This document shows, piece by piece, positions 1 through 12,044 of a stretch of 61,730 nucleotides of DNA (positions within the stretch are counted from its first letter, which is position 1; the number at the start of each line of letters is the position of its first letter). The position numbers and the translations under genes were made by a program. A model generated the notes under the pieces. That model was not told the origin of the DNA. It did not search any database and saw nothing but the letters and a program-made list of their open reading frames with translations. Source of the stretch: Symbiodinium natans (lineage: Eukaryota > Sar > Dinophyceae > Suessiales > Symbiodiniaceae); contig CAJNDS010000834.1 of the NCBI GenBank assembly GCA_905221605.1, positions 1 to 61,730 of the forward strand. The letters are read 5' to 3'.

Positions 1-160
1 ACAGACACCAATCTAAGGCCAAAACACAAGGATTTTCACAAAATTGCTAGTTTTTGTGATTTTTGGCATCTAACAGAAGGATTTTCACCAAGAAGTTGCT
101 CATTAGGCGCAATCTTGCACCTTCACAGACCCCCCTATCTAAGGCAAAAAAAGGATTTGA

Positions 161-310
161 CTGGAGCAAAAATTGAACCCAAAATCTCAGGGACCAGGTC
201 TTGCGATTTGCCTCTTTGAAGCAAAAATTGAACCCAAAATCTTAGGGACCAGGGCTTGCTATTTGACTCTTTGGAGCAAAAATTGAGCCCGAAATCTTAA
301 GGACCAGGGC
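161..310. repeat. 55-bp tandem repeat, about 2.7 copies
   Basis: The core GCAAAAATTGA(A/G)CCC starts near 166, 221 and 276, a 55-bp period. Each copy continues with an 'atctTAGGGACCAGGGCTT' type tail. The first 160 bases are AT-rich, with a duplicated GGATTTTCAC motif and no gene that I can see. Confidence 0.75.
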
Positions 311-3075
311 TTTAAATTATGAGTCTGGGCCTCCCCCCAATACTAAATTACGAGCCCGGGCCTTCTCCCAATACTAAATTACGAGCCCGGGCTTTCTCCC
401 AATACTAAATTACGAGCCCGGGCCTTCTCCCAATACTAAATTACGAGCCCGGACCTTCCCCCAATATTAAATTACGAGCCCGGCCTTCCCCCAATACTAA
501 ATTACGAGCCCGGGCCTTCCCCCAATACTAAATTACGAGCCCGGGCCTTCCCCCAATACTATATTACGAGCCCGGGCCTTCTGCCAATACTAAATTACGA
601 GCTCGGGCCTTCTTTTCTTGCCAGACTGGTCTCCCCGTGCCCCCCCCTCCCCAAACTATTCGAACTATTCGAAATTATTCGAACTATTCGAACCCCCTTG
701 GTTCGAATTTTCGAATAGTTCGAATAGTTTGAATAGTTTGGGCGCCCCAGGCCGGGCCCCAAACTATTCGAACACCCCCCCTCCCAATACTAAATTATGA
801 GCCCGGGCCTTCTCCCAGAACTAAATTACGAGCCCGGGCCTTCTCCCAATACTAAATTACGAGCCCGGGCCTTCCCCCAATACTAAATTACGAGCCCGGC
901 CTTCCCCGAATACTAAATTACGAGCCCGGGCCTTCCCCCAATACTAAATTACGAGCCCGAGCCTTCCCTTCCTTTCCAGACTGGTTTCCCCGGGCCCCCC
1001 CCCAAACTATTCGAACTATTCGAAATTATTCGAACTATTCGAACCCGCTTGGTTCGAATAGTTCGAATAGTTTCGAATAGTTCGAATGTTTGAAAAGTTT
1101 GGGCGCCCCAGGCCAGGCCCCAAACTATTCGAACACCCCCCCTCCCAACACTAAATACGAGCCCGGGCCTTCTCCGAATACTAAATTACGAGCCCGGGCA
1201 TTCCCCCAATACTAAATTACGAGCCCGGGCCTTCTCCCAATACTAAATTACGAGCCCGGACCTTCCCCCCACACTAAATTACGAGCCCGTGCCTTCCCCC
1301 AATACTAAATTACGAGCCCGTGCCTTCCCCCAATACTAAATTACGAGCCAGGGCCTTCTCCCAATACTAAATTACGAGCCAGGGCCTTCCCCTCCTTTCC
1401 AGACTGGTCTCCCCGGCCCCCCCCCAAACTATTCGAACTATTCGAACTATTCGAAATTATTCGAATAATTCGAATAATTTCGAATAGTTCGAATAGTTCG
1501 AATAGTTCGAATAGTTTGGGCGCCCCAGGCCGGGCCTCAAACTATTCGAACACCCCCCTCCCAATACTAAATTACGAGCCGGGCCTTCTCCCAACACTAA
1601 ATTACGAGCCCGGGCCTTCTCCCAATACTAAATTACGAGCCCGGGCCTTCTCCCAATATTAAATGACGAGCCCGGGCCTTCCAATTACGAGCCCGGCCTT
1701 CCCCCAATACTAAATTACGAGCCCGGGCCTTAGCCCAATACTAAATTACGAGCCCGAGCCTTCCCTTCCTTTCCAGACTGGTCTCCCCGGCCCCCCGCCA
1801 AACTATTCGAACTATTCGAACTATTCGAAATTATTCGAACTATTCGAACCCCCTTGGTTCGAATAGTTCGAATAGTTTCGAATAGTTCGAATAGTTTGAA
1901 TAGTTTGGGCGCCCCAGGCCAGGCCCCAAACTATTCGAACACCCCCCCTCCCAATCCTAAATCGGGCCTTCTCCCAATACTAAATTACGAGCCCGGGCCT
2001 TCTCCCAATACTAAATGACGAGCCCGGACCTTCCCCCAATACTAAATTACGAGCCCGGACCTTCCCCCAATACTAAATTACGAGCCCGTGCCTTCCCCCA
2101 ATACTAAACTACGAGCCAAGCCCTTCTCCCAATACTAAATTACGAGCCAGGGCCTTCCCCTCCTTTCCAGACTGGTCTCCCCGGCCCCCCCCCCAAACTA
2201 TTCGAACTATTCGAACTATTCGAAATTATTCGAACTATTCGAACCCACTTGGTTCGAATAGTTCGAATAATTTCGAACAGTTCGAATAGTTTGGATAGTT
2301 TGGGCGCCCCAGGCCGGGCCTCAAACTATTCGAACACCCCCCCTCCCAATACTAAATTACGAGCCCGGGCCTTTTCCCAATACTAAATTACGAGCTCGGG
2401 CCTTCTCCCAATACTAAATTACGAGCCCGGGCCTTCCCCCAATACTAAATTGCGAGCCCGGCCTTCCCCCAATACTAAATTACGAGTCCCGGGCCTTCTC
2501 CCAATACTAAATTACGAGCCCGGGCCTTCTCCCAATATTAAATGACGAGCCCGGACCTTCCCCCAAGACTAAATTACAAGCCCGGACCTTTCCCCAATAC
2601 TAAATTACGAGCCCGTGCCTTCCCCCAATACTAAATTACGAGCCAGGCCCTTCTCCCAATACTAAATTACGAGCCAGGGCCTTCCCCTCCTTTCCAGACT
2701 GGTCTCCCCGGCCCCCCCCCCCAAACTATTCGAACTATTCGAACTATTCGAAATTATTCGAACTATTCGAACCCACTTGGTTCGAATAGTTCGAATAATT
2801 TCGAACAGTTCGAATAGTTTGGATAGTTTGGGCGCCCCAGGCCGTGCCCCAAACTATTCGAACACCCCGCCTCCCAATTACAAGCCCGGGCCTTCTCCCA
2901 ATACTAAATTACGAGCTCGGGCCTTCTCCCAATACTAAATTACGAGCCCGGGCCTTCCCCCAATACTAAATTACGAGCCCGGCCTTCCCCCAATACTAAA
3001 TTACGAGCCCGGGCCTTCCCCCAATACTAAATTACGAGCCCGGGCCTTCCCCCAATACTAAATTACGAGCCCAGG
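311..3075. repeat. 31-bp satellite interleaved with TTCGAA palindrome blocks
   Basis: Runs of a 31-bp unit (core ACTAAATTACGAGCCCGGGC, then CTTCTCCC and AAT) alternate with blocks built from TTCGAACTA on one side of a short CCCCCTTGG-type centre and its complement TAGTTCGAA on the other. Each such block is a long imperfect hairpin. Blocks lie near 650-760, 1005-1110, 1425-1535, 1800-1945, 2195-2330 and 2725-2865. Each is preceded by a TTTCCAGACTGGTCTCCCC linker, so the higher-order unit is about 360-530 bp. No gene is seen; the short ORFs are repeat translation. Confidence 0.9.
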
Positions 3076-3720
3076 CCTTCTTCCACAAAACGGGAACGGG
3101 TAGGAACAACATGGCGGGTCAAAATTTGCCGGGATCCCCTTGGCACCCTGCAAAAGTCCTGCAAATGCCGCACAAAACTGGTGCCCAAACTATTCGAACT
3201 ATTCGAGCCAAGGGGGTTCGAATAGTTCGAAAAATTTCAAATAGTTCGAATAGTTTAGGGGGTGGGGTGCCCGGAGAGACCAGTCTGGAAAGAAGGCTCG
3301 TGCTCGATTGGAAGAAGGCCCTGGCTTGAAATTTAGTATTGGAAAGGCTCGGACTCGTAATTTAGTATTCGGGGCAGGTAATTTAGTATTGGGGGAAGGC
3401 TCGTAATTTAGAATTCGGGGAAGGTCCGGGCTCGTAATTTAGTATTGGGAGAAGGCCCGGGCTTGTAATTTAAGATGGGGAGAAGGTCCGGGCTCGTAAT
3501 TTAGTATTGGGAGTAGTTTGGTGCCCGGCTTGGGGCGTCCAAACTATTCAAACTATTCGAACTATTCGAAACTATTCGAACTATTCGAACCAAGGGGGTT
3601 CGAATAGTTCGAATAGTTTCGAATAGTTCGAATCGTTCGAATAGTTTGGGGGGGGGGGGGGCCCGGGAAGACCAGTCTGGAAAGGAAGGGAAGGCCATGG
3701 CTCGTAATTTAGTGTTGATA
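3076..3720. repeat. Inverted segment of the same satellite
   Basis: The components reappear here as reverse complements. One reverse copy of the 87-bp unit lies at about 3076-3175, followed by a TTCGAA block, reversed 31-bp units (GGGAGAAGGCCCGGGCTTGTAATTTA-like, about 3290-3510), a second TTCGAA block at 3535-3650 and a G14 run at 3648-3661. The linker also reads in reverse (GACCAGTCTGGAAAG). Confidence 0.8.
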
Positions 3721-4700
3721 TTTGCGGGACTTTTGCAGGGCGCCAAGGGGATCCCGGCAAATTTCGACTCGCCAAGTTGTTCCGACCCGTTCCCGTTTTG
3801 CGTGGCATTTGCAGGACTTTTTCAGGGCGCCAGGGGATCCCGGCAAATTTCGACCCGCAAATGTTGTTCCTACCCGTCCCGTTTTGTGTCGTATTTGCAG
3901 GACTTTGCAGGGCGCCAAGAGGATCCCGGCAAATTTTGACCTGCCAATTTGTTCCAACCTGTTCCCATTTTGTGCGGTACTGAAGAACTTTTCCAGGGTG
4001 CCAAGGGGATTCCGGCAAATTTCGACCCGCAAATTTGTTCCTACCCGTTCCCGTTTTGTGTGTTATTTGCGGACTTTTGCAGGGTGCCAAGGGGATCCCG
4101 GCAAATTTCCCCGCCAAGTTGTTCCTACCCGTTCCCGTTTTGTGTGGCATTTGCAGGACTTTTTCAGGGTGCCAACCGCCAAGTTGTTCCTACCCGTTCC
4201 CGTTTCGTGTGGTATTTGTAGGACTTTTGCAGGGTGCCAAGGGGATCCCGGCAAATTTCGACCCGCAAAGTTATTCCGACCCGTTCCCGTTTGTGTGGCA
4301 TTTGCGGGACTTTTGCAGGGTGCCAAGAGGATCCCGGCAAATTTCGACCCGCCAAGGTGTTCCTACCCATTCCTGTTTTGTGTGGTATTTGCGGGACTTT
4401 TGCAGGGTGCCAAGAGGATCCCGGCAATTTCGACCCGCAAATGTTGTTCCTACTCGTTCCCGTTTTGCGTGGTATTTGCGGGACTTTCCAGGGTGCCAAG
4501 GGGATCCCAGCAAATTTCGACCCGCAAAGTTGGTTCCTACCCGTTCCCGTTTTGTGTGGTACTTGCGGGACTTTTGCAAAGTGCCAAGGGGATCCCGGCA
4601 AATTTCGACCCGCAAAGTTGTTCCTACCCGTTCCCGTGTTGTGTGGTATTTGCGGGACTTTTGCAGGGTGCCAAGGGGATTCCGGCAAATTTTGAATTTT
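3721..4700. repeat. 87-bp satellite, about 11 copies
   Basis: The unit of about 87 bp contains GCAAATTTCGACCCGCAAAG, TTCCTACCCGTTCCCGTTTT, GGCATTTGCGGGACTTTT and GCAGGGTGCCAAGGGGATCC. Several copies have small deletions. Because 87 is 29 codons, one frame stays open for 392 aa (3722-4900). That ORF has no recognisable domain and is best read as a repeat artefact. Confidence 0.85.
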
Positions 4701-5060
4701 GGGGGCCCCAGGCCGGCGCGACCCCCCTTCCTCCCAAACTGGTCTCCCCGGGGACCCCCCAAACTATTCGAACTATTCGAACTATTCGAAACTATTCGAA
4801 CGTTCGAATAGTTCGAATAGTTTGGGGCCAGCCCTCGCCCCCAAACTATTCGAACTATCCGAACCCCCCTGGTTCGAATAGTTCGAATAGTTTCGAATAG
4901 TTCGAATAGTTCGAATAGTTTGGGGGCCCCAGTCCGGACCCCAAACCATTCAAACTATTCGAACCCCCGTTTGAATGTTCAGAAAAGACGCATGGTCACA
5001 TAATACAGGAAGGTTCCTCGTACATATATAGATACATAGATATAAAGATATATAGATACC
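4701..5060. repeat. Last TTCGAA palindrome blocks and a TATAGATA tract
   Basis: Two further TTCGAACTA/TAGTTCGAA hairpin blocks occupy 4760-4830 and 4840-4935. A short TATAGATA-rich low-complexity tract follows at 5024-5058 and abuts the 32-bp minisatellite. Confidence 0.75.
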
Positions 5061-8000
5061 AGTGTGGATGTTGGCCCAACATCCACCCCTCCAGTGTTGA
5101 TGTCGGCCCAAGTGTGGATGTTGGCCCAACATCCACCCCTCCAGTGTGGATGTTGGCCCAACATCCACCCCTCCAGTGTGGATGTTGGCCCAACATCCAC
5201 CCCGCCAGTGTGGATGTTGGCACAACATCCACCCCTCCAGTGTGGATGTTGGCCCAACATCCACCCCTCCAGTGTGGATGTTGGACCAACATCCACCCCT
5301 CCAGTGTGGATGTTGCCCCAACATCCACCCCTCCAGTGTGTATGTTGGCCCAACATCCACCCCTTCAGTGTGGATGTTGGCCCAACATCCACCCCTCCAG
5401 TGTGGATGTTGGCCCAACATCCACCCCTCCAGTGTGGATGTTGGCCCAACATCCACCCCTCCAGTGTGGATGTTGGCCCAACATCCACCCCGCCAGTGTG
5501 GATGTTGGCCCAACATCCGCCCCTCCAGTGTGGATGTTGGCCCAACATCCACCCCTCCAGTGTGGATGTTGGCCCAACATCCACCCCTCCAGTGGATGTT
5601 GCCCCAACATCCACCCCTCCAGTGTGGATGTTGGCCCAACATCCACCCCTCCAGTGTGGATGTTGGCCCAACATCCACCCTCCAGCGTGGATGTTGGCCC
5701 AACATCCACCCCTCCCGTGTGGATGCCCAACATCCACCCCTCCAGTGTGGATGTTGGCCCAACATCCACCCCGTCAGTGTGGACGTTGGCCCAACATCCA
5801 CCCCTCCAGTGTGGATGTTGGCCCAACATCCACCCCTCCAGTGTGGATGTTGGCCCAACATCCACCCCTCCAGTGGATGTTGCCCCAACATCCACCCCTC
5901 CAGTGTGGATGTTGGCCCAACATCCACCCCTCCAGTGTGGATGTTGGCCCAACATCCACCCCTCCAGTGTGGATGTTGGCCCAACATCCACCCCTCCCGT
6001 GTGGATGTTGGCCCAACATCCACCCCTCCAGTGTGGATGTTGGCCCAACATCCACCCCTCCAGTGTTTATGTTGGCCCAACATCCACCCCTCCAGTGTGG
6101 ATGTTGGACCAACATCCACCCCTCCAGTGTGGATGTTGCCCCAACTTCCACCCCTCCAGTGTGGATGCTGGCCCAACTTCCACCCCTCCAGTGTGGATGT
6201 TGGCCCAACATCCACCCTTCCAGTGTGGATGTTGGCCCAACATCCAGCCCTCCAGTGCGGATGTTGCCCCAACATCCACCCCTCCTGTGTGGATGTTGCG
6301 CCCCAACATCCACCCCTCCAGTGTGGATGTTGGCCCAACATCCACCCCTCCAGTGTGGATGTTGGCCCAACATCCACCCCCTCCAGTGTGGATGTTGGCC
6401 CAACATCCACCCCTCCAGTGTGGACGTTGGCCCAACATCCACCCCTCCAGTGTGGATGTTGGCCCAACATCCACCCCTCCAGTGTTTATGTTGGCCCAAC
6501 ATCCACCCCTCCAGTGTGGATGTTGGCCCAATTTCCACCCCTCCAGTGTGAATGTTGGCCCAACATCCACCCCTCCACTGTGGATGCTGGCCCAACATCC
6601 ACCCCTCCAGTGTGGAGGTTGGCCCAACATCCACCCCTCCAGTGTTTATGTTGGCCCAACATCCACCCCTCCAGTGTGGATGTTGGCCCAACTTCCACCC
6701 CTCCAGTGTGAATGTTGGCCCAGCGTGCGGATGTTGGCCCAACATCCACCCCTCCAGTGTGGATGTTGGCCCAACATCCACCCCTCCAGTGTGGATGTTG
6801 GCCCAGCATCCACCCCTCCAGTGTGGATGTTGGCCCAACATCACCCCTCCAGTGTGGATGTTGGCCCAACATCCACCCCTCCAGTGTCGGCGGAGTGGAT
6901 GTTGGGCCAACATCCACCCCTCCAGTGTGGATGTTGGCCCAACATCCACCCCTCCAGTGTGGATGTTGGACCAACATCCACCCCTCCAGTGTGGATTTTG
7001 CCCCAACATCCACCTCTCCAGTGTGTATGTTGGCCCAACATCCACCCCTTCAGTGTGGATGTTGGCCCAACATCCACCCCTCCAGTGTGGATGTTGGCCC
7101 AACATCCACCCCTCCAGTGTGGATGTTGGCCCAACATCCACCCCTCCAGTGTGGATGTTGCCCCAACATCCACCCCTCCAGTGTGGATGTTGGCCCAACT
7201 TCCACCCCTCCAGTGTGGATGTTGGCCCAACATCCACCCCTCCAGTGTGGATGTTGGCCCAACATCCACCCCTCCAGTGGATGTTGCCCCAACATCCACC
7301 CCTCCAGTGTGGATGTTGGCCCAACATCCACCCCTCCAGTGTGGATGTTGGCCCAACATCCACCCTCCAGTGTGGATGTTGGCCCAACATGCACCCCTCC
7401 CGTGTGGATGCTGGCCCAACATCCACCCCTCCAGTGTGGATGTTGCCCCCACATCCACCCCCCTTATGTTGGCCCAACATCCACCCCTCCAGTGTTGATG
7501 TCGGCCCAAGTGTGGATGTTGGCCCAACATCCACCCCTCCAGTGTCGGCGGAGTGGATGTTGGCGCAACATCCACCCCTCTAGTGTGGATGTTGGCCCAA
7601 CATCCACCCCTCCAGTGTGGATGTTGGCCCAACATCCACCCCTCCAGTGTGGATGTTGCCCCAACTTCCACCCCTCCAGTGTGGATGCTGGCCCAACTTC
7701 CACCCCTCCAGTGTGGAGGTTGGCCCAACATCCACCCTTCCAGTGTGGATGTTGGCCCAACATCCACCCCTCCAGTGTGGATGTTGCCCCAACATCCACC
7801 CCTCCAGTGTGGATGTTGCCCCAACATCCACCCCTCCAGTGTGGATGCCCCAACATCCACCCCTCCAGTGTGGATGTTGGCCCAACATCCACCCCTCCAG
7901 TGTGGATGTTGGCCCAACATCCACCCCTCCAGTGTGGATGTTGGCCCAACATCCACCCCTCCAGTGTGGATGTTGGCCCAACATCCACCCCTCCAGTGTG

Positions 8001-9945
8001 GATGTTGGCCCAACATCCACCCCTCCAGTGTGGATGTTGGCCCAACATCCACCCCTCCAGTGTGGATGTTGGCCCAACATCCACCCCTCCAGTGTGGATG
8101 TTGGCCCAACATCCACCCCTCCAGTGTGGATGTTGTCCCAACATCCACCCCTCCCGTAGTGTGGATGTTGGCCCAACATCCACCCCTCCAGTGTGGATGT
8201 TGGCCCAACATCCACCCCTCCAGTGTTTATGTTGGCCCAACATCCACCCCTCCAGTGTGGATGTTGGCCCAACTTCCACCCCTCCAGTGTGGATGTTGGC
8301 CCAACATCCACCCCTCCAGTGTGGATGTTGGCCCAACATCCACCCCTCCAGTGTGGATGTTGGCCCAACATCCACCCCTCCAGTGTGGATGTTGGCCCAA
8401 CATCCACCCCTCCAGTGTGGATGTTGGCCCAACATCCACCCCTCCAGTGTGGATGTTGGCCCAACATCCACCCCTCCAGTGTGGATGTTGCCCCAACTTC
8501 CACCCCTCCAGTGTGGATGCTGGCCCAACTTCCACCCCTCCAGTGTGGAGGTTGGCCAACATCCACCCTTCCAGTGTGGATGTTGGCCCAACATCCACTC
8601 CTCCAGTGTGGATGTTGCCCCAACATCCACCCCTCCAGTGTGGATGTTGGCCCAACATCCACCCCTCCAGTGTGGATGTTGGCCCAACATCCACCCCTCC
8701 AGTGTGGATGTTGGCCCAACATCCACCCCCTCCAGTGTGGATGTTGGCCCAACATCCACCCCTCCAGTGTGGACGTTGGCCCAACATCCACCCCTCCAGT
8801 GTGGATGTTGGCCCAACATCCACCCCTCCAGTGTTTATGTTGGCCCAACATCCACCCCTCCAGTGTGGATGTTGGCCCAATTTCCACCCCTCCAGTGTGA
8901 ATGTTGGCCCAACATCCACCCCTCCACTGTGGATGCTGGCCCAACATCCACCCCTCCAGTGTGGAGGTTGGCCCAACATCCACCCCTCCAGTGTGGATGT
9001 TGGCCCAACATCCACCCCTCCAGTGTTTATGTTGGCCCAACATCCACCCCTCCAGTGTGGATGTTGGCATGATGTTGGCCCAACTTCCACCCCTCCAGTG
9101 TGAATGTTGGCCCAGCATCCACCCCTCCAGTGTGGATGCTGGCCCAACTTCCACCCCTCCAGTGTGGAGGTTGGCCCAACATCCACCCCTCCAGTGTGGA
9201 TGTTGGCCCAACATCCACCCCTCCAGTGTGGATGTTGCCCCAACATCCACCCCTCCAGTGTGGATGTTGCCCCAACATCCACCCCTCCAGTGCGGATGTT
9301 GCCCCAACATCCACCCCTCCAGTGTGGATGTTGGCCCAACATCCACCCCTCCAGTGTGGATGTTGGCCCAACATCCACCCCTCCAGTGTGGATGTTGGCC
9401 CAACATCCACCCCTCCAGTGTGGATGTTGGCCCAACATCCACCCCTCCAGTGTGGATGTTGGCCCCACATCCACCCCTCCCAGTGTGGATGTTGGCCCAA
9501 CTTCCACCCCTCCAGTGTGGATGTTGGCCCAACTTCCACCCCTCCAGTGTGGATGTTGGCCCAACTTCCACCCCTCCAGTGTCAACATCCACCCCTCCAG
9601 TGTGGATGTTGGCCCAACATCCACCCCTCCAGTGTGGATGTTGGCCCAACAACATCCACCCCTCCAGTGTGGATGTTGGCCCAACATCCACCCCTCCAGT
9701 GTGGAGGTTGGCCCAACATCCACCCCTCCAGTGTGGATGTTGGCCCAACATCCACCCCTCCAGTGTGGATGTTGCCCCAACATCCACCAGTGTGGATGCT
9801 GGCCCAACATCCACCCCTCCAGTGTGAATGTTGGCCCAACATCCAGCCCTCCAGTGTGGATGTTGGCCCAACTTCCACCCCTCCAGTGTGGAGGTTGGCC
9901 CAACATCCACCCGCCAGTGTGGATGTTGGCCCAACATCCACCCCT
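5061..9945. repeat. 32-bp palindromic minisatellite, about 150 copies
   Basis: Each unit is GTGGATGTTGG, one base (usually C), the exact complement CCAACATCCAC, then a 9-base spacer CCCCTCCAGT-like. The 23-base core is therefore an odd-length perfect palindrome. The period of 32 is not divisible by three, so three units make 32 codons, and self-complementarity leaves both strands free of stops. This produces the overlapping 'ORFs' of up to 872 aa on both strands. Variant units (for example GTTTATG, GGAGGTT, GGACGTT) recur in the same order at separate places, which shows higher-order duplication. Confidence 0.97.
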
Positions 9946-10239
9946 GGCTTTGGCCGTTGTGGTTCCAGGACATGCTGAGGCATCGGAACACAAGCAGAAG
10001 CAGCATAAGACATGCAGGCAACAGGTCGCATGTTTGTTGTGCTTTGTGGTCGTGTGGTCGCCTTCTGTGGTCGAGGTAGGACCGCCTGACTGGCCAATGG
10101 ACTTCGATGCTGCAGTGTGAGGAAAAGTGAGCCTCTAGTGGTGCGGCTGTGTTCGTACAAGGAGTACAAGCTGAGCCACAGACAGACAGACACCCCAAGC
10201 TGCCATGTCGTTTGCTGGACTCAAGAGCCCGCGCTCTTG
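9946..10239. other. Spacer, nothing recognised
   Basis: Mixed-composition sequence after the minisatellite. It has short GACAGACAGACA microsatellite-like bases near 10182. No gene or element is seen. Confidence 0.5.
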
Positions 10240-11160
10240 AAAAGGTTTAGGATTTAAGATTTAAGCATGCAAATCTCAGACTTCAATTAATTTAAACCCT
10301 TAACCTTTAAGCCCTGTTGGGCTAAGATTTAAAGGTTTCGGGCTTTAGATTTAGGCATTTAAACCGTTCCGGCAATTAACGCTAAGCCTTTAACCTTAAA
10401 ACCCTATAGGGTAAAGATATTTAATGGTTTAGGGTTTAAGTTTAAGATTTAGGTATTTAGACCTATGCCGGCAGTTCATGTTTGACCTTCAGCCCTGTAG
10501 GGATAAGATTTAAAGGTTTAGAATTCTTTACTTAGACATTTAAATCTAAGCTTGCAATTAAATCGAAACCCTTAACCTTCAAACCCTATAGGGTGAAGGT
10601 TTAAAGTTTTAGGGTTAAAGATTCAGACATGTAAACCTAAGACGGAAATTAACAATAAACCCTTGACCTTTAAACCCTATAGGGTTAATGTTAAAGGTTT
10701 GGAGTTTCAGATTTAGGCATTTAAACCTAAGTGTGCAATTAATTTGTCACCCATAACACCCTTAAACTTTGTGTGTGAATGTTTAAAGGCTTAGAGTTTA
10801 AGATTTAGACATTTAAACCTAAGCCCATAGACCTCAATAGGCATCTATTCCTTAACCCTAAACCCTCCAGGGTCAGGACCCCAAAAGCTCTCGGCCCTTT
10901 GACCTTCAAACCCCATGGGATGAAGTTTGAAGGTTTGGAGTTTCAGGCTTAGGCATTAAAACCTAGAGGGCATTTAAGCCTTAACCCTAAACCCTTCAGG
11001 GTCATGGATCTAGCACCTGCAGGTATACATCGGCTTTGAAACCATGACACCCTGTAAGCAGGTTTAGGGTCTTTTCGGAGTCTCAAAATTCTCACGGGGT
11101 TACCCTGCAGGGTTTCAAGTTAAAGGTTTAGGATTAAAGGTTTAGGCAACACCTGAAGGA
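10240..11160. repeat. AT-rich ~92-bp repeat with ACCCTATAGGGT palindromes
   Basis: Decayed units contain GGTTTAGGGTTTAAGATTTAGG, a TTTAAACCTAAG stretch, an AATTAA stretch, ACCCTTAACCTTTAAACCCT and the palindrome ACCCTATAGGGT. The palindrome or a variant lies near 10305, 10398, 10490, 10584 and 10673, a spacing of about 90 bp. It resembles decayed TTTAGGG/CCCTAAA telomere-type sequence in both orientations. No gene is seen. Confidence 0.75.
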
Positions 11161-11200
11161 TTAGTCTTCTTCAAGATGGTTTTCGAAGAATGGTTGCTCA

Positions 11201-11232
11201 AAACCATCTTTTTCTCGAGAAAAAGATGGTTT
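11201..11232. repeat. 32-bp perfect palindrome centred on CTCGAG
   Basis: Arms AAACCATCTTTTTCTC and GAGAAAAAGATGGTTT are exact complements with no loop. A partial second copy (AAAACCATCTTTTTCACGAG) follows at about 11239-11262, and a partial AGATGGTTTTCGA lies just upstream at 11174. Confidence 0.9.
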
Positions 11233-11402
11233 CCAACCAAAAAACCATCTTTTTCACGAGAAAAACAGAAAAAAAAAACACTTGCAGCAATTGCACTTCA
11301 GTTCGGTGCGCAGCTGCCTCTTCCGCGCGAAGCTCACAGCAGCCGAGCGGAATAAGGCGAGCCTGGGAACGCTATTCGCAGACTTGCATCCTCACCGCGC
11401 CC

Positions 11403-11990
11403 TGTAAAATTCACCTGTAGTGTTTGCCCAGTTGGTGCCATGTGGTGTTTGACCATACAGAGAAGCATGAGAGTTTTTTCTGCTGCATGACTTGGCATGA
11501 GCATGTTTGGTTTGTTCCAAAGCCCTGAGCATGTGTGGCATGTCTTGCTTGACTTTGGCATGTTCTTGTCTTGTTGGCATGGCCTAGGATGAGTTTTGAA
11601 GCACTTGGAACTGCTTGAGAGCAGTAGTGAAGAAGTGCGTGTCAGAACTCTGAGGTTCTGTCTTGTTGCAACTCACTCCGTGTCCCCGCCACTTCGTTCG
11701 TTGCCGTTGGACGTGTAGGATGGGAGTAGGAGTGCAGAGTGGACTCTGAAGCTTCGCTGTTTTGCTGTTAGGAAGTGACCTGAAGTCCCCGAGGTGTAGA
11801 CCAAAGCAGTTGCATTGTTCTTTTGCTTTACCTCCTTTGTAGAACAAAGTTGAGATGGAATTCGTAGCTTTTTGGAGCCCTTAGCTCTTGGAGAGAGCTT
11901 GCTGCAAGAACTGAAGCTTGCTGAACACTTTGGTGTTTGGCTCAAGTGCGAAGTGAAAAAGAGACAGCTGCGCGAGCTCTGCTTTTCACA
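11403..11990 (+). repeat. 5' LTR of the copia element (588 bp)
   Basis: It begins TGTAAAATTCACC and ends TTTTCACA, so it has TG...CA ends with partly inverted termini. The same sequence occurs once more as the split 3' LTR. Subtracting the internal indels (AG insertion, one T less, GA-to-TAA), 588 bp here and 590 bp there agree exactly. A primer-binding site follows directly. The LTR contains several TGGCATG motifs (11497-11585) and a spliced-leader-like 11-mer near its 3' end. Confidence 0.88.
11936..11946 (+). other. Spliced-leader-like 11-mer inside the LTR
   Basis: TTTGGCTCAAG equals the last 11 nt of the dinoflagellate spliced leader. It lies 44 bp before the LTR end and is kept in the 3' LTR (35254-35264). 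It may mark a past trans-spliced 5' end, or be chance. Confidence 0.4.
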
Positions 11991-12008
11991 TGGTAGCGGA
12001 GCACTGAG
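11991..12008 (+). promoter_or_regulatory. Primer-binding site
   Basis: TGGTAGCGGAGCACTGAG starts at the first base after the LTR. It resembles the complement of an initiator-Met tRNA 3' end (TGGTAGC-GAG core), the usual minus-strand primer of copia elements. Confidence 0.7.
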
Positions 12009-12044
12009 AGTGACTCCAGCGCCTGTGTTAAGTACCTCCACGCC

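Noticed and set aside
3722-4900. 392-aa ORF in the 87-bp satellite
   Set aside because: The unit length is 29 codons, so the frame stays open by arithmetic. There are several indels and no domain.
5061-9945. CRISPR-like regular repeat of ~32 bp
   Set aside because: The 9-base spacers are part of the repeat and nearly constant, there are no cas genes, and the context is eukaryotic.
5064-10198. Long ORFs (up to 872 aa, both strands) in the 32-bp array
   Set aside because: They arise because the units are self-complementary and stop-free, and the translations are only unit repeats.
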